Source of the DNA: Syntrophales bacterium
Lineage (GTDB): Bacteria > Desulfobacterota > Syntrophia > Syntrophales > UBA2210
Reading direction: 5' to 3'
Length of the DNA stretch: 64,000 nucleotides
Assembly (NCBI GenBank): GCA_023230565.1
Contig: JALNXD010000010.1
Span: 25,219 to 89,218 of the forward strand
In this document: positions 16,918 through 24,844 of the stretch, piece by piece
How positions within the stretch are numbered: position 1 is the stretch's first letter
Layout: every line of letters begins with the position of its first letter
Made by a program: the position numbers and the translations under genes
Notes under the pieces: generated by a model
The model's database searches: none
What the model saw: only the letters and a program-made list of their open reading frames with translations
What the model was told of the DNA's origin: nothing

Positions 16918-17131
16918 AGAAGCAGCTTCACCTTCGCTTCACCGCGCTGGCCTGCTGCAGTTGCCGGTCCGGGGAATACGCCCGACTGTCTTTCCCCCAC
17001 AGTCACTTCTTGCCTCCGGATCCGCCTTCGGCTTTCACCTTTTGTCACGATTATTATAAGGACTTTGGTGTTCTTCTGGTGTAGTATTCGCAGGCATATC
17101 GATTCAGCGGCATTAAGGGGAATTTCATTCA

Positions 17132-17332
17132 ATGGATGGCACCAGACGGGAAGAAATAAAGCCGGGGATGCGCGTGGCCGTCGTTCTCAAGGAGGATCAG
17201 CGGTCGGGGAAGACGACGGAAGGGATCGTTCAGGACATCCTGACCAGGTCGGCCTCTCATCCTCACGGGATCAAAGTACGGCTTGTCTCCGGCCTCGTGG
17301 GGCGCGTGAAAGAGATCGCGGGGAAAGCGTAG
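17132..17332 (+). CDS. ywbE: YwbE family protein
   Basis: A 66-residue protein. 'IKPGMRVAVVLKEDQRSGKTTEGIVQDILTRS' and 'HPHGIKVRLVSGLVGRVKEI' match the small YwbE family (DUF2196) almost end to end. The compact SH3-like beta barrel expected for the family has no established function. Its TAG stop directly precedes the ATG of the glycerophosphodiesterase, so the two are co-transcribed. Confidence 0.88.
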   Translation: MDGTRREEIKPGMRVAVVLKEDQRSGKTTEGIVQDILTRSASHPHGIKVRLVSGLVGRVKEIAGKA

Positions 17333-18106
17333 ATGACCGCCGGGTATCGCAATCCGCAGGACCCGTCTTCTCTGCCGGCCCTGATCGCCCACCGCGGCGC
17401 CTCCCACACCGCACCGGAGAATACACTGTCCGCCTTCAGGCGTGCCTGGCAGGAAGGCGCCGACGGAATCGAAGGGGATTTCCGCCTCACCGGGGACGGA
17501 AGAATTGTCTGCATCCATGATGCCGCCACAGGCCGTACCTGCGATCGGGACCTCATCGTCTCGAAAACGGCGCTTTCCGAACTGCGGAAACTGGACGCCG
17601 GTTGCCGGAAAGGGCGGCAATGGCGAGGGGAAAAGATCCCCCTTATTGAAGAAGTCCTTTCCGCGGTGCCCGAAGGCAAAGTCATATTCATTGAGATCAA
17701 GGGAGGCGCCGAGATGATCGATCCTCTCAAAAAGATTCTCGCCTCATCGGGCCTCGCCCCGGAACAGATGGTCATCATTGCCTTTGCAACAGACGTTATC
17801 AAAGAAGCAAAGCGGCAACTCCCGGATCTCAAGGCGTACTGGCTTACCGAATTCAAGAAAAACAGCGAGACCGGAACATGGTACCCCTCGGCGGCATCGG
17901 CCGTGGCGACATTGAAATGCACCGGCGCCGACGGTCTTGGAGGGAAGGCATGCGATGCCATTGACGATGCTTTTGTCGGCGAAATCCATAGATCCGGCAA
18001 AGAATTGAACCTCTGGACCGTGAACAGCAGGGTGAAGGCGAAGCGATTCAAGGATTCGGGAGTCGACTCCCTTACCACCGACTGTCCCGGATGGCTGAGA
18101 GAATAA
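17333..18106 (+). CDS. ugpQ: Glycerophosphodiester phosphodiesterase
   Basis: A 257-residue cytoplasmic TIM-barrel enzyme. The catalytic 'IAHRGASHTAPENTLSAF' motif (HRG...ENT) is near the N-terminus, 'GADGIEGDFRLTGDGRIVCIHD' supplies the second His and metal ligands (here D-F where E-x-D is common), and 'VIFIEIKGG' the next strand. 'LNLWTVNS' and 'GVDSLTTDCP' complete the family pattern. It splits glycerophosphodiesters into an alcohol and glycerol 3-phosphate. No signal peptide is present, as in UgpQ. Confidence 0.92.
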   Translation: MTAGYRNPQDPSSLPALIAHRGASHTAPENTLSAFRRAWQEGADGIEGDFRLTGDGRIVCIHDAATGRTCDRDLIVSKTALSELRKLDAGCRKGRQWRGEKIPLIEEVLSAVPEGKVIFIEIKGGAEMIDPLKKILASSGLAPEQMVIIAFATDVIKEAKRQLPDLKAYWLTEFKKNSETGTWYPSAASAVATLKCTGADGLGGKACDAIDDAFVGEIHRSGKELNLWTVNSRVKAKRFKDSGVDSLTTDCPGWLRE

Positions 18107-18109
18107 TTC

Positions 18110-18126
18110 GGGGACGGGTTCACATT
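18110..18126 (+). repeat. Copy of the GGGGACGGGTTCACATT repeat
   Basis: The 17-mer GGGGACGGGTTCACATT just after the glycerophosphodiesterase stop occurs again, as a full inverted pair, at 23468-23514. It looks like half of a dispersed palindromic element. Confidence 0.55.
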
Positions 18127-18265
18127 TCCGATTCCCGTACTGTTTTTTTTACATTCTTATCAAGGACAGATTGTCAGATATGAATTAATTCAACTTGTTT
18201 CCTCCAGGCACAATGTTTGCATTATTTAATTCATTGACATCATTTTAAAAAGGGGAATATATGCC

Positions 18266-19900
18266 ATGAAACAGTCATGGTTCAGATCTACAGGTGTGAG
18301 TATATTTCTTTGCTTTATCTGGATATATGCGCCTGCTGTCAATGCCCAGGAAAACGAAGTTCCGAGGATATCGAAAGAAAAAGTGAAAGCCATGCTTGGT
18401 GACCCCGATCTTGTGATTATTGATACATTGCTGCCGGAGCAATGGGAGCTGGTGGATAAGAAACTGCCCGGAGCAGTTCGGGAAGACCCGGAAAATGTTG
18501 AAAAATGGGCTGATAAGTACTCCAGGGACAAAACCATGGTTATTTACTGAGCCTGACCCGGCGAGGCCACCAGTGCCCGTGTGGCACGGCAGCTTATAGA
18601 TACAGGATTTAAGGATGTGTACGTGCTGAAGGGGGGGCTCAGGGAATGGACAAGGGCGCAATTCCCTGTCGATATCAAGCTTGTGCACAAAAGAGAGTGT
18701 GTCAGCTGCCATCTTGACGTAACTCCAGGGATAGTGTCGGACTGGCAGCTCAGCATGCACAGCAAAAATATGGTCTCCTGTTCTGTCTGTCACGGTGTTT
18801 TCCATATGTCGGAGGATGACGTGGAACTCGCCAAACCGGTTGAACCGGAAAAATGCGGCATGTGTCACGAACCTCAATGGAACCAATTCAAGGCGGGAAA
18901 GCATGCGAAGGCGTGGAAGGCGATGAAGGCTGTGCCCGCAGCTCACTGGCAGCCCATGCTGCTTATGGAAGGGATGAAGGGATGCGGGGGATGTCACAAA
19001 ATCGGAATCAAAACCATTGATGAAATTGATACCCTGAGAGAAGAGGCAGCGGATTTCGGTATCGCATCATGCGATTCCTGCCATACGAGGCATACTTTCA
19101 AAAAGGCCGAGGCCGTCCATCCCCGAGCCTGTCAGACGTGTCATATGGGGTTCGATCACCCGCAATGGGAGATGTATTCATCGTCCAAACACGGGGTCAG
19201 ATTTTTTCTGAAACAGGAAAATGTGTTGCCGGAAGACGCTGCCGCTCCAGTTTGCCAGACCTGTCATATGCAGGGAGGCAATCATGAAGTAAGAACCCCC
19301 TGGGGGTTTTGGGCGATTCGGCTCCCGCTTCCTCAAGAAGATGCCTGGGCCGCTGCACGAAAAAAGATTTTACAGGCCATGGGAATTCTGGATCTCGAAG
19401 GTAATCCGACAGAACGTTTCGAAGTTGTGAAAGAACTTGATATGGCAAGGCTTACGCCAGAGGCATGGCAACAGGAGCGGGAAAAAATGATCGGTACCTG
19501 CAATAAGTGCCACTCTGTCAATTTCGCCAAAGGAGAACTGGAAAAGGGCGATCGGATGATACGAAAGGCCGATATGATTCTTGCCGAGGCCGTCGATATT
19601 GTCGCCGGACTTTATGCCGAGGGCATTCTGAAAAAACCGGAGCGCTATGTCAGACCCTTTCCCGATCTACTGGCCCTTCATGAGGCAGCTACATCGATAG
19701 AATTAAAGCTGTTTCATATGTTTCTGGAACACCGCATGAGAGCGTTTCAGGGTGCTTTTCATAATAATCCAGATTATGCGTTCTGGTACGGCTGGAGCAA
19801 TCTGAGACAGGATCTGACCGAAATCAAAGAGATGGAAAAAGAACTGCGCAAAAAAAAGCAAAAACAGACTGAGAACTGCAATTTCCAAATTCAGAATTGA
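18266..19900 (+). CDS. Exported rhodanese with U-A-U active site fused to a HAO-like octaheme cytochrome c
   Basis: One 544-residue protein if two in-frame TGAs (18548-18550, residue 95; 18554-18556, residue 97) encode selenocysteine. The N-terminus is a signal peptide (to 'APAVNA'). Residues ~35-140 form a rhodanese domain; where relatives have Y-C-A-C-P-x-E-A-T-S-A this one reads YUAUPGEATSARVARQL, then 'GFKDVYVLKGGLREW'. From ~145 to ~416 come eight CxxCH heme sites (CVSCH, CSVCH, CGMCH, CGGCH, CDSCH, CQTCH, CQTCH, CNKCH). 'CQTCHMGFDHPQWEMYSSSKHGV' type context and the helical C-terminus fit the hydroxylamine-oxidoreductase-like octaheme family. AGGGG lies 10 bp before the ATG. It should act in the periplasm; linking sulfur or selenium transfer to multiheme electron flow is inference. 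It is the strongest selenoprotein surprise here. Confidence 0.88.
18573..18587 (+). promoter_or_regulatory. Candidate SECIS hairpin for the rhodanese-cytochrome
   Basis: GTGCC-CGTGT-GGCAC forms a perfect 5-bp stem with a 5-nt loop, 16 nt after the second TGA and 22 nt after the first. Distance and size fit a bacterial SECIS serving one or both UGA codons; the loop differs from the E. coli GGUCU core. Confidence 0.55.
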
Positions 19901-20033
19901 TTTAGTTGAGCAGAGTATGCATTTTTATTGACTTGGCATGGGAGGGGTTACTCCTCTGTAAATGTGTTTGCCCCCCGGATATACCTGTGGTAAAGGAAAC
20001 AGCGGTTCATACATTTCGGAAAAAGGAGGAGCA

Positions 20034-20420
20034 ATGAGTCCCATCAAATCGAATCTCGATCAGTTCAAGGCATTAGCGAAAAATCCAAGCGACAGCCCTA
20101 TTGTGATGCTCAATCTATTGAAATTCAAAGAAGATGGAGGAGCCGAATCTTATGCCCGGTATGCAGAAGCTGCTGATAAATTTGTGACGGCTCTGGGGGG
20201 AAAATCGATATATGTCGGTAAGGCTATGGAACTTCTGAATGGGGAAGAGACATGGGATATCGTGATGCTCGTCCAGTATCCTTCACGAAAGGCCTTTCTT
20301 AAAATGGCAAACGATCCTGAGTACCTGAAAATTCATAAATTCCGGGAAGACGGTCTCGAGCGGGCGGTACTCTATTCTACGGAGAAGATCGGATTTCGTG
20401 AATTGACTTTAAAAAAGTAA
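20034..20420 (+). CDS. DUF1330 family protein
   Basis: A 128-residue protein. ATG 20034 is chosen because AAAGGAGGAG ends directly upstream; a longer frame starts at 19962 without support. 'PIVMLNLLKFKEDGGAESYARYAEAA' near the N-terminus and 'WDIVMLVQYPSRKAFLKMANDPEYLKI' in the middle are the two signature blocks of the DUF1330 (dimeric alpha-beta barrel) family. The function is unknown. It follows the octaheme gene by 133 bp on the same strand and ends before a convergent terminator. Confidence 0.88.
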   Translation: MSPIKSNLDQFKALAKNPSDSPIVMLNLLKFKEDGGAESYARYAEAADKFVTALGGKSIYVGKAMELLNGEETWDIVMLVQYPSRKAFLKMANDPEYLKIHKFREDGLERAVLYSTEKIGFRELTLKK

Positions 20421-20460
20421 GCTAAAGAATATTACGGCTGGTGCAGCTTAACAGTGTTTC

Positions 20461-20497
20461 ATGGGTAACAGAAAAATAAAAAGGTTCTGTTACCCAT
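20461..20497. terminator. Bidirectional terminator between convergent genes
   Basis: ATGGGTAACAGAA (20461-20473) and TTCTGTTACCCAT (20485-20497) form a perfect 13-bp stem with an 11-nt A-rich loop. T-rich sequence follows on the plus strand. It sits between the DUF1330 stop and the end of the minus-strand acyl-CoA dehydrogenase gene and can serve both. Confidence 0.75.
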
Positions 20498-20556
20498 GAC
20501 TTTCTTGTTTTACCAATTGTTTTGCCAAAAAAAACTGCCTTGACTTTTTTACATTC

Positions 20557-21807
20557 TTATTCATAAATTTTTTCATCTGCTGCATCCGCTTCTTCTGCAT
20601 CATATTCGAAGTTGCGTGCCAGATGATTCTTCTTCGTTTCAAAGTATTCCCTGTACCATTCGTGGGCTGTGATCATGGACATGACTTCGCTGGTTCCGGT
20701 CCATATTGAAGCCAGCCTTATATCCCTGTGAATGCGTTCAACTGGAAATATGGTCGTGTAGCCGATGCCTCCCATTACCTGCATGGCATTGTGCACCGCC
20801 TTCTGGCAGGATTCGGTGATAAACCTTTTTGACTCGGAAACCATGCGACGGATACGATTCATATCAATGCCGGCATCAACGGCCCTGGCCGTGGTATAGG
20901 CGAGCGAGCGGGCCGCATCAAGGAGCATGACAGCTTCGGCAATTTGAAAACTCACCCCTTCAAACCTATTAATTACCTGACCGAAGGCCTTCCTACGGGA
21001 CGAATAGTGTGTAGCGATATCCACAGCGGGCTGGGCGGCGCCGATGGTCATGGATGCAGTGCCGAGGCGCTCCGGAATCATCATCGTATTGAAGACATCG
21101 TGAGCGCCGTTAATTGTGCCCACAATGTTTTTTTTAGGGACCTTCACATCTTTGAAGATTACGCGGGCCGTGCCGCCGCCACGGCATCCCATAAGACCAT
21201 AGAGGTATTTCGTTTCTATGCCGGGTCCCCGGTCAACGATAAATGCAGTAAGCGATTCCTGTGGTTTTGCCTTGGAATCAAGATTCGTGCGGGCATAGAC
21301 AAGGAAGAAGTCAGCTCCATCTCCCCCGACTATGAACCGCTTCTGGCCATTCAAAAGAAAATAATCCCCCTTGTCTTCGGCTCTGGTGACTGCACCGAAA
21401 AAGTCAGAACCGCCTCGGGGTTCGGTAAGGCATTCGGCGGCGAAGATATCGCCTCTGAGAAGCGGTTTTACGTACCGCTCTTTCAAATCATCTGTTCCAT
21501 GAAGAATGATGGCGTCGCAGACCAGTTCAGCGCCCACGCCAAATACGCAGGCAAATTCGTACCCCAGCATTCCTATTTCTTCCATGAGCATGCAGGTGGT
21601 CACCCAGTCCATATCCCGTCCGCCCCATTTTTTTGGATACCGGCAGCCCAGGAGATTGCGCCTGCCCGCCTCGCGAAGAAATTCCTTTGGAAATTTAATA
21701 ATATCCTTATCCATATCGAGGATCATCTGGCGGGGCACCCATGCTACCAGTTCCCTGGCTTCTTCGCGAATTTTCAACTGCTCTTCACTCATTAGATAGT
21801 CAAACAT
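20557..21807 (-). CDS. Acyl-CoA dehydrogenase
   Basis: A 416-residue flavoprotein. The start is ATG 21807 (MFDYLMSEEQ), with AAAGGAG six bases before it; upstream ATGs in frame lack spacing. 'ECLTEPRGGSDF' and 'NGQKRFIVGG' bind FAD and substrate in the middle domain, 'PERLGTASMTIG' and 'RKAFGQVINRFEGVSFQIAE' lie in the C-terminal helical domain, and 'QVMGGIGYTTIFPVERIHRDIRLASIWTGTSEV' is the diagnostic end. It oxidises an acyl-CoA to the 2-enoyl-CoA with electrons going to ETF. With the enoyl-CoA hydratase nearby it points to fatty or aromatic acid degradation; chain length is not assignable. Confidence 0.94.
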   Translation of the reverse strand: MFDYLMSEEQLKIREEARELVAWVPRQMILDMDKDIIKFPKEFLREAGRRNLLGCRYPKKWGGRDMDWVTTCMLMEEIGMLGYEFACVFGVGAELVCDAIILHGTDDLKERYVKPLLRGDIFAAECLTEPRGGSDFFGAVTRAEDKGDYFLLNGQKRFIVGGDGADFFLVYARTNLDSKAKPQESLTAFIVDRGPGIETKYLYGLMGCRGGGTARVIFKDVKVPKKNIVGTINGAHDVFNTMMIPERLGTASMTIGAAQPAVDIATHYSSRRKAFGQVINRFEGVSFQIAEAVMLLDAARSLAYTTARAVDAGIDMNRIRRMVSESKRFITESCQKAVHNAMQVMGGIGYTTIFPVERIHRDIRLASIWTGTSEVMSMITAHEWYREYFETKKNHLARNFEYDAEEADAADEKIYE

Positions 21808-22124
21808 AGACATCTCCTTTATGCATTTGTTTTTATACAAATATGAGGTGCACGATCTTTAATCCAAAATGATGTTTGCGAAAATAAAATGGAAAAGATA
21901 AAAATACCATTATATGCCCTTTTGTGATGTTTTTGCGGTGGGTGAGTGCGTCCGCAGAAATGAATATTATAAGCATAACGTGCCTTATTTCGGAGAACTA
22001 ACAGGTGATACCGGGGATGTCAAGATAATCATTCGGGTATTCAGTGTTCAATTAGTATTGACACAGACCTTCATATTTGCAATGTTTCTTTTTAATCAGA
22101 ACGAGCAGATGAAAGGAAGCTACC

Positions 22125-22595
22125 ATGAATCAAAACCGTTTGAAAGAATTGTGGAAAAGCGGCGTAAGGCTTATGACAGAAGGATACACATGAGCAGAGG
22201 CAACCCTGCAGGTTCTGCGGGAGGCTGAAGGATGGGACGATGCGCCTCAACAATGGGCGGCCATAGGATATGAAGGAGCCATAAATTCGGGACGGACAAT
22301 TTGTGGAACGCTATTCGGGGCTGCCGCCTTTCTCGGGTTTCGTGCCGGGAGCAATGAGGGGATGGCGCCGGGAGTCCAAAACCCGCAAAGGCTCGAAGCG
22401 ATAAAATCGGTAAACAACTTGTTTAACGGATTTATCGAACGTTTTGGCGATACCGATTGCAAGACCCTGACCGGATGTGACTTCAGCAATAAGGAAGAGG
22501 CCGAACGGTACATGCGGGAGGAGATATATAAAGACACTTGTTTTCATCAGTTCGAATATGTTCTTTCGGAATGCATTTCCAAAAAGAAGGAATAA
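22125..22595 (+). CDS. C-GCAxxG-C-C family selenoprotein
   Basis: A 156-residue frame from ATG 22125 (AAAGGAAG upstream) with one in-frame TGA at 22191-22193, residue 23. The context 'VRLMTEGYT-U-AEATLQVL' matches the family's 'GYNCAEAVL', so the TGA replaces the first conserved Cys. The rest is typical: 'TICGTLFGAAAFLGFRAGSN' (here C-G-T-L-x-G in place of GCAxxG), 'DTDCKTLTGCDF' and a C-terminal 'CFHQFEYVLSECI'. Members are small redox proteins thought to bind metal or form thiol/selenol switches. It lies alone between minus-strand genes. Gene callers would keep only the part after the TGA. Confidence 0.87.
22204..22221 (+). promoter_or_regulatory. SECIS hairpin of the C-GCAxxG-C-C selenoprotein
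   Basis: CCC-T-GC-AGGTTCT-GC-GGG: a 5-bp stem with a bulged T and an AGGTTCT loop, 10 nt after the TGA. A bulged U and an AGGUCU loop are the SelB contact points in the E. coli fdhF element, so the resemblance is strong. Confidence 0.8.
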
Positions 22596-22640
22596 GTTTA
22601 TGTCCTGAAGTAACAAGGCATCAGTAAAAGAAGCCGGTCC

Positions 22641-23453
22641 TTATTCCGTTTTAACCAAGGTTAAACCTGCCCGCTCGAGGGCGCGTTTTTCGAAGGACGT
22701 CTGAAATCCTGGAGAGTAGTTCATGTAACCGGGTACAGGATAGCGAAGCCCTGCATCATGCGTTGCTTTCAAACCTTCAACAAGGATATCCAGTTTTTCA
22801 CCGGGGCAGGCAAAGATCACTTCCGAATCCTGGGTGCCTCCCCAGATTCTGTCTCCGTTTCCTGCAATTACAATTTGAGGCTTCTTTGTGAGAAAAGGTT
22901 TTATAACTCCTTCATGACAGGAGCTCATCCTACCCGCTGCTGTCGACTCAATTGCGCCACCTTCGCAGTAGAGATACCCTTGAATGAGACGCATCATCTG
23001 GGCGGGAAGACAGTAAACGAGAACTACATCGGGCATTATTCTAGTCCGTGCAAGGGGTGATATTATAAGTCCTTCATATTTATTGTCGAGCAGGTAGGTG
23101 TAGGCCTCTCCCTTCTTGGCCGTTTCCATATCCTTGCTGTAGAGGCCCACATTGAAAAGAAGCAGATTTTCCGCCTCTTTATCATCAAAAACATCCCAGC
23201 CATAGACCATCCGGGCGGCCCGGCAGCTGGTATCCTCTCCGGTCACTGCAATAGTCCAGCCATACCTCCTGCACATTGTAAAATTTTGACAGATAAAGTT
23301 TCGAAGGCCTAAATCCCGTAAAGGCCGTTTAAATTCACCGGGAATATCTTCGGTCGATCTTACCAGTTTGACGGCCAGCGGAAAAGACTGCAATCGCAGA
23401 TATGTATCCAGTATTTCACCAACATGGCAATAAAAAGAATTATCTTTACGCAT
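22641..23453 (-). CDS. DUF169 family protein
   Basis: A 270-residue soluble protein with DUF169 features: 'LDTYLRLQSFPLAVKLVRS' at the N-terminus, 'FTMCRRYGWTIAVTGEDTSCRAA' with Cys residues in the middle, 'VVLVYCLPAQMMRLIQGYLYCEGG', and 'ACPGEKLDILVEGLKA' near the end. Members occur widely in anaerobes, often beside acyl-CoA or corrinoid metabolism, and have no proven function. Here it follows the enoyl-CoA hydratase on the same strand but is separated from it by a strong hairpin. Confidence 0.85.
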   Translation of the reverse strand: MRKDNSFYCHVGEILDTYLRLQSFPLAVKLVRSTEDIPGEFKRPLRDLGLRNFICQNFTMCRRYGWTIAVTGEDTSCRAARMVYGWDVFDDKEAENLLLFNVGLYSKDMETAKKGEAYTYLLDNKYEGLIISPLARTRIMPDVVLVYCLPAQMMRLIQGYLYCEGGAIESTAAGRMSSCHEGVIKPFLTKKPQIVIAGNGDRIWGGTQDSEVIFACPGEKLDILVEGLKATHDAGLRYPVPGYMNYSPGFQTSFEKRALERAGLTLVKTE

Positions 23454-23467
23454 AGATGACCTTCCTA

Positions 23468-23514
23468 AATTGGGGACGGGTTCACATTAAAGAAATGTGA
23501 ACCCGTCCCCAATT
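23468..23514. terminator. 21-bp inverted repeat between enoyl-CoA hydratase and DUF169 gene
   Basis: AATTGGGGACGGGTTCACATT (23468-23488) and its exact reverse complement (23494-23514) enclose a 5-nt loop. It lies 10 bp past the stop of the enoyl-CoA hydratase, so it probably ends that transcript. Its core recurs at 18110-18126, which suggests a dispersed palindromic repeat put to use as a terminator. Confidence 0.65.
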
Positions 23515-23524
23515 ATTTTGATTG

Positions 23525-24388
23525 CTATTTATTTTTCTCGGAAAATGGCAATTCTTTCCACCAGGGATAAAAATCCGGCATATCGGAGCTTGGTTTCATC
23601 GAAAAATCAGGCGGGCGTTTTTCGATAAAGGAAGTAACGCCTTCCTTTACATCTTCAGACAATAGCATATATCTGAATCCCTCGGATTCCAGCCTGTGTG
23701 TTTTCATAGGTTCTGTCTCACCAAGAGTTTTCCAGAGCAGTTGTCTTGCCAGGGCGGTAGATATTGCTGATGTATTGTCCGCAATTTCACGGGCTATTCC
23801 GAGTGCCGTCGGCATGAGTTCTTCCGGCGGCACAACCCGGTTAAAAAGTCCAAGTTCAAGGCCTTCCCGGGCATCAAATAAGCGGCCCGTAAGAATCAAC
23901 TCCGCTGCTTTATTAATGCCGACTATACGTGGAAGGAAATACGTGCAGCATCCCTCAGGAACTACTCCCCGGCGATTGAATACGAATCCGACTTTTTTGG
24001 CGGCTTCAGATGCGATTCGAATATCCATGGTCATTGTCATGGTGATTCCAACGCCGACAGCATTGCCGTTGATCGCACCGATTACGGGTTTTTTCATGTC
24101 GTAGATTCGAAGTGTTATCATGCCTGCCGAATCCCTGAATTCAGGTATTTTTCTCAATTCTTCGGCACTTCCGAATCCGCCTGCACTTAAATCCGCTCCC
24201 GCGCAATATGCCTTGCCTGCACCTGTAAAAATTACCACCCGGATATTATCGTCATTGTCGGCTCTGTCAAGCGCATCGAGAACTTCGTTCATCATGACAG
24301 CAGTCCATGCATTGAGTGCTTCGGGGCGGTTCAAAGTGATCGTGGCAATCCGATCCTCCGCCTTGTAAATAATCTGCTCGTATCCCAT
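23525..24388 (-). CDS. Enoyl-CoA hydratase/isomerase
   Basis: A 287-residue crotonase-fold protein. ATG 24388 is preferred because GGAGG lies nine bases before it; a GTG 15 bp upstream overlaps that site. 'ITLNRPEALNAWT' starts the fold, 'GAGKAYCAGADLSA' builds the first oxyanion-hole strand, and 'KPVIGAINGNAVGVGITMTMTMDIRIASE' the second. 'RGVVPEGCCTYFLPRIVG' holds the position of a catalytic Glu. It hydrates 2-enoyl-CoA to 3-hydroxyacyl-CoA in beta-oxidation, or isomerises it; the extended 'SFIEKRPPDFSMKPSSDMPDFYPWW' type tail is common in deltaproteobacterial copies. Confidence 0.92.
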   Translation of the reverse strand: MGYEQIIYKAEDRIATITLNRPEALNAWTAVMMNEVLDALDRADNDDNIRVVIFTGAGKAYCAGADLSAGGFGSAEELRKIPEFRDSAGMITLRIYDMKKPVIGAINGNAVGVGITMTMTMDIRIASEAAKKVGFVFNRRGVVPEGCCTYFLPRIVGINKAAELILTGRLFDAREGLELGLFNRVVPPEELMPTALGIAREIADNTSAISTALARQLLWKTLGETEPMKTHRLESEGFRYMLLSEDVKEGVTSFIEKRPPDFSMKPSSDMPDFYPWWKELPFSEKNK

Positions 24389-24844
24389 TGCTTTCACCTC
24401 CACGATTTGAAATTACATAATGTATGATGAATTCCTAACAGGTTTTTTTTAAAATCGCAATTTCTTTGAAATGGCATGCATGTTTCTAACGCTTTTTGCC
24501 GGCATGGAAGTAAACAAAAAAGTATTCAAAGCTTCTAAAAAGGGAAATTTATGATATACGTTTGAACTCAATATTTTATTTACCATTGTTTTCAATAAAC
24601 TTTTTTTGGTAACATCGTACGCTGTTTAAGAGGTCTGAGTGCAAAGAGAGTAAACTGAAAAGGTGCGCATAAAAGTAATGAGCTTTGTAATTCGCCCTCG
24701 CCCGGGGAAAAGACTTTCTACTGAGAATTAAGATCGCAGGGCTATTAAAGCTCTTTTGAATGAACGGGCCGTTCTCTTGTATTTCCATGATGAGATACAC
24801 CGGATGTGGAGAAAGGAAAAGATCACCGCGTGCGGGAGGAAAAT
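24389..24844. other. Divergent intergenic region with a 13-bp palindrome
   Basis: About 455 bp with no gene. It must hold the promoters of the enoyl-CoA hydratase (minus) and the AI-2E family gene (plus). GAACGG-G-CCGTTC at 24762-24774 is an operator-like palindrome inside a TTGAAT-18-TATTTC promoter-like sequence. Nothing else stands out. Confidence 0.4.

Noticed and set aside
16707..17084. Second frame over the Thr-rich tail, rich in His and Asp
   Set aside because: It is the shifted reading of repetitive ACN codons and has no own start signal or family.
18548..18556. Two TGA codons as decay of the rhodanese gene
   Set aside because: Both fall exactly on the two Cys positions of the active loop and the rest of the frame is intact over 540 residues.
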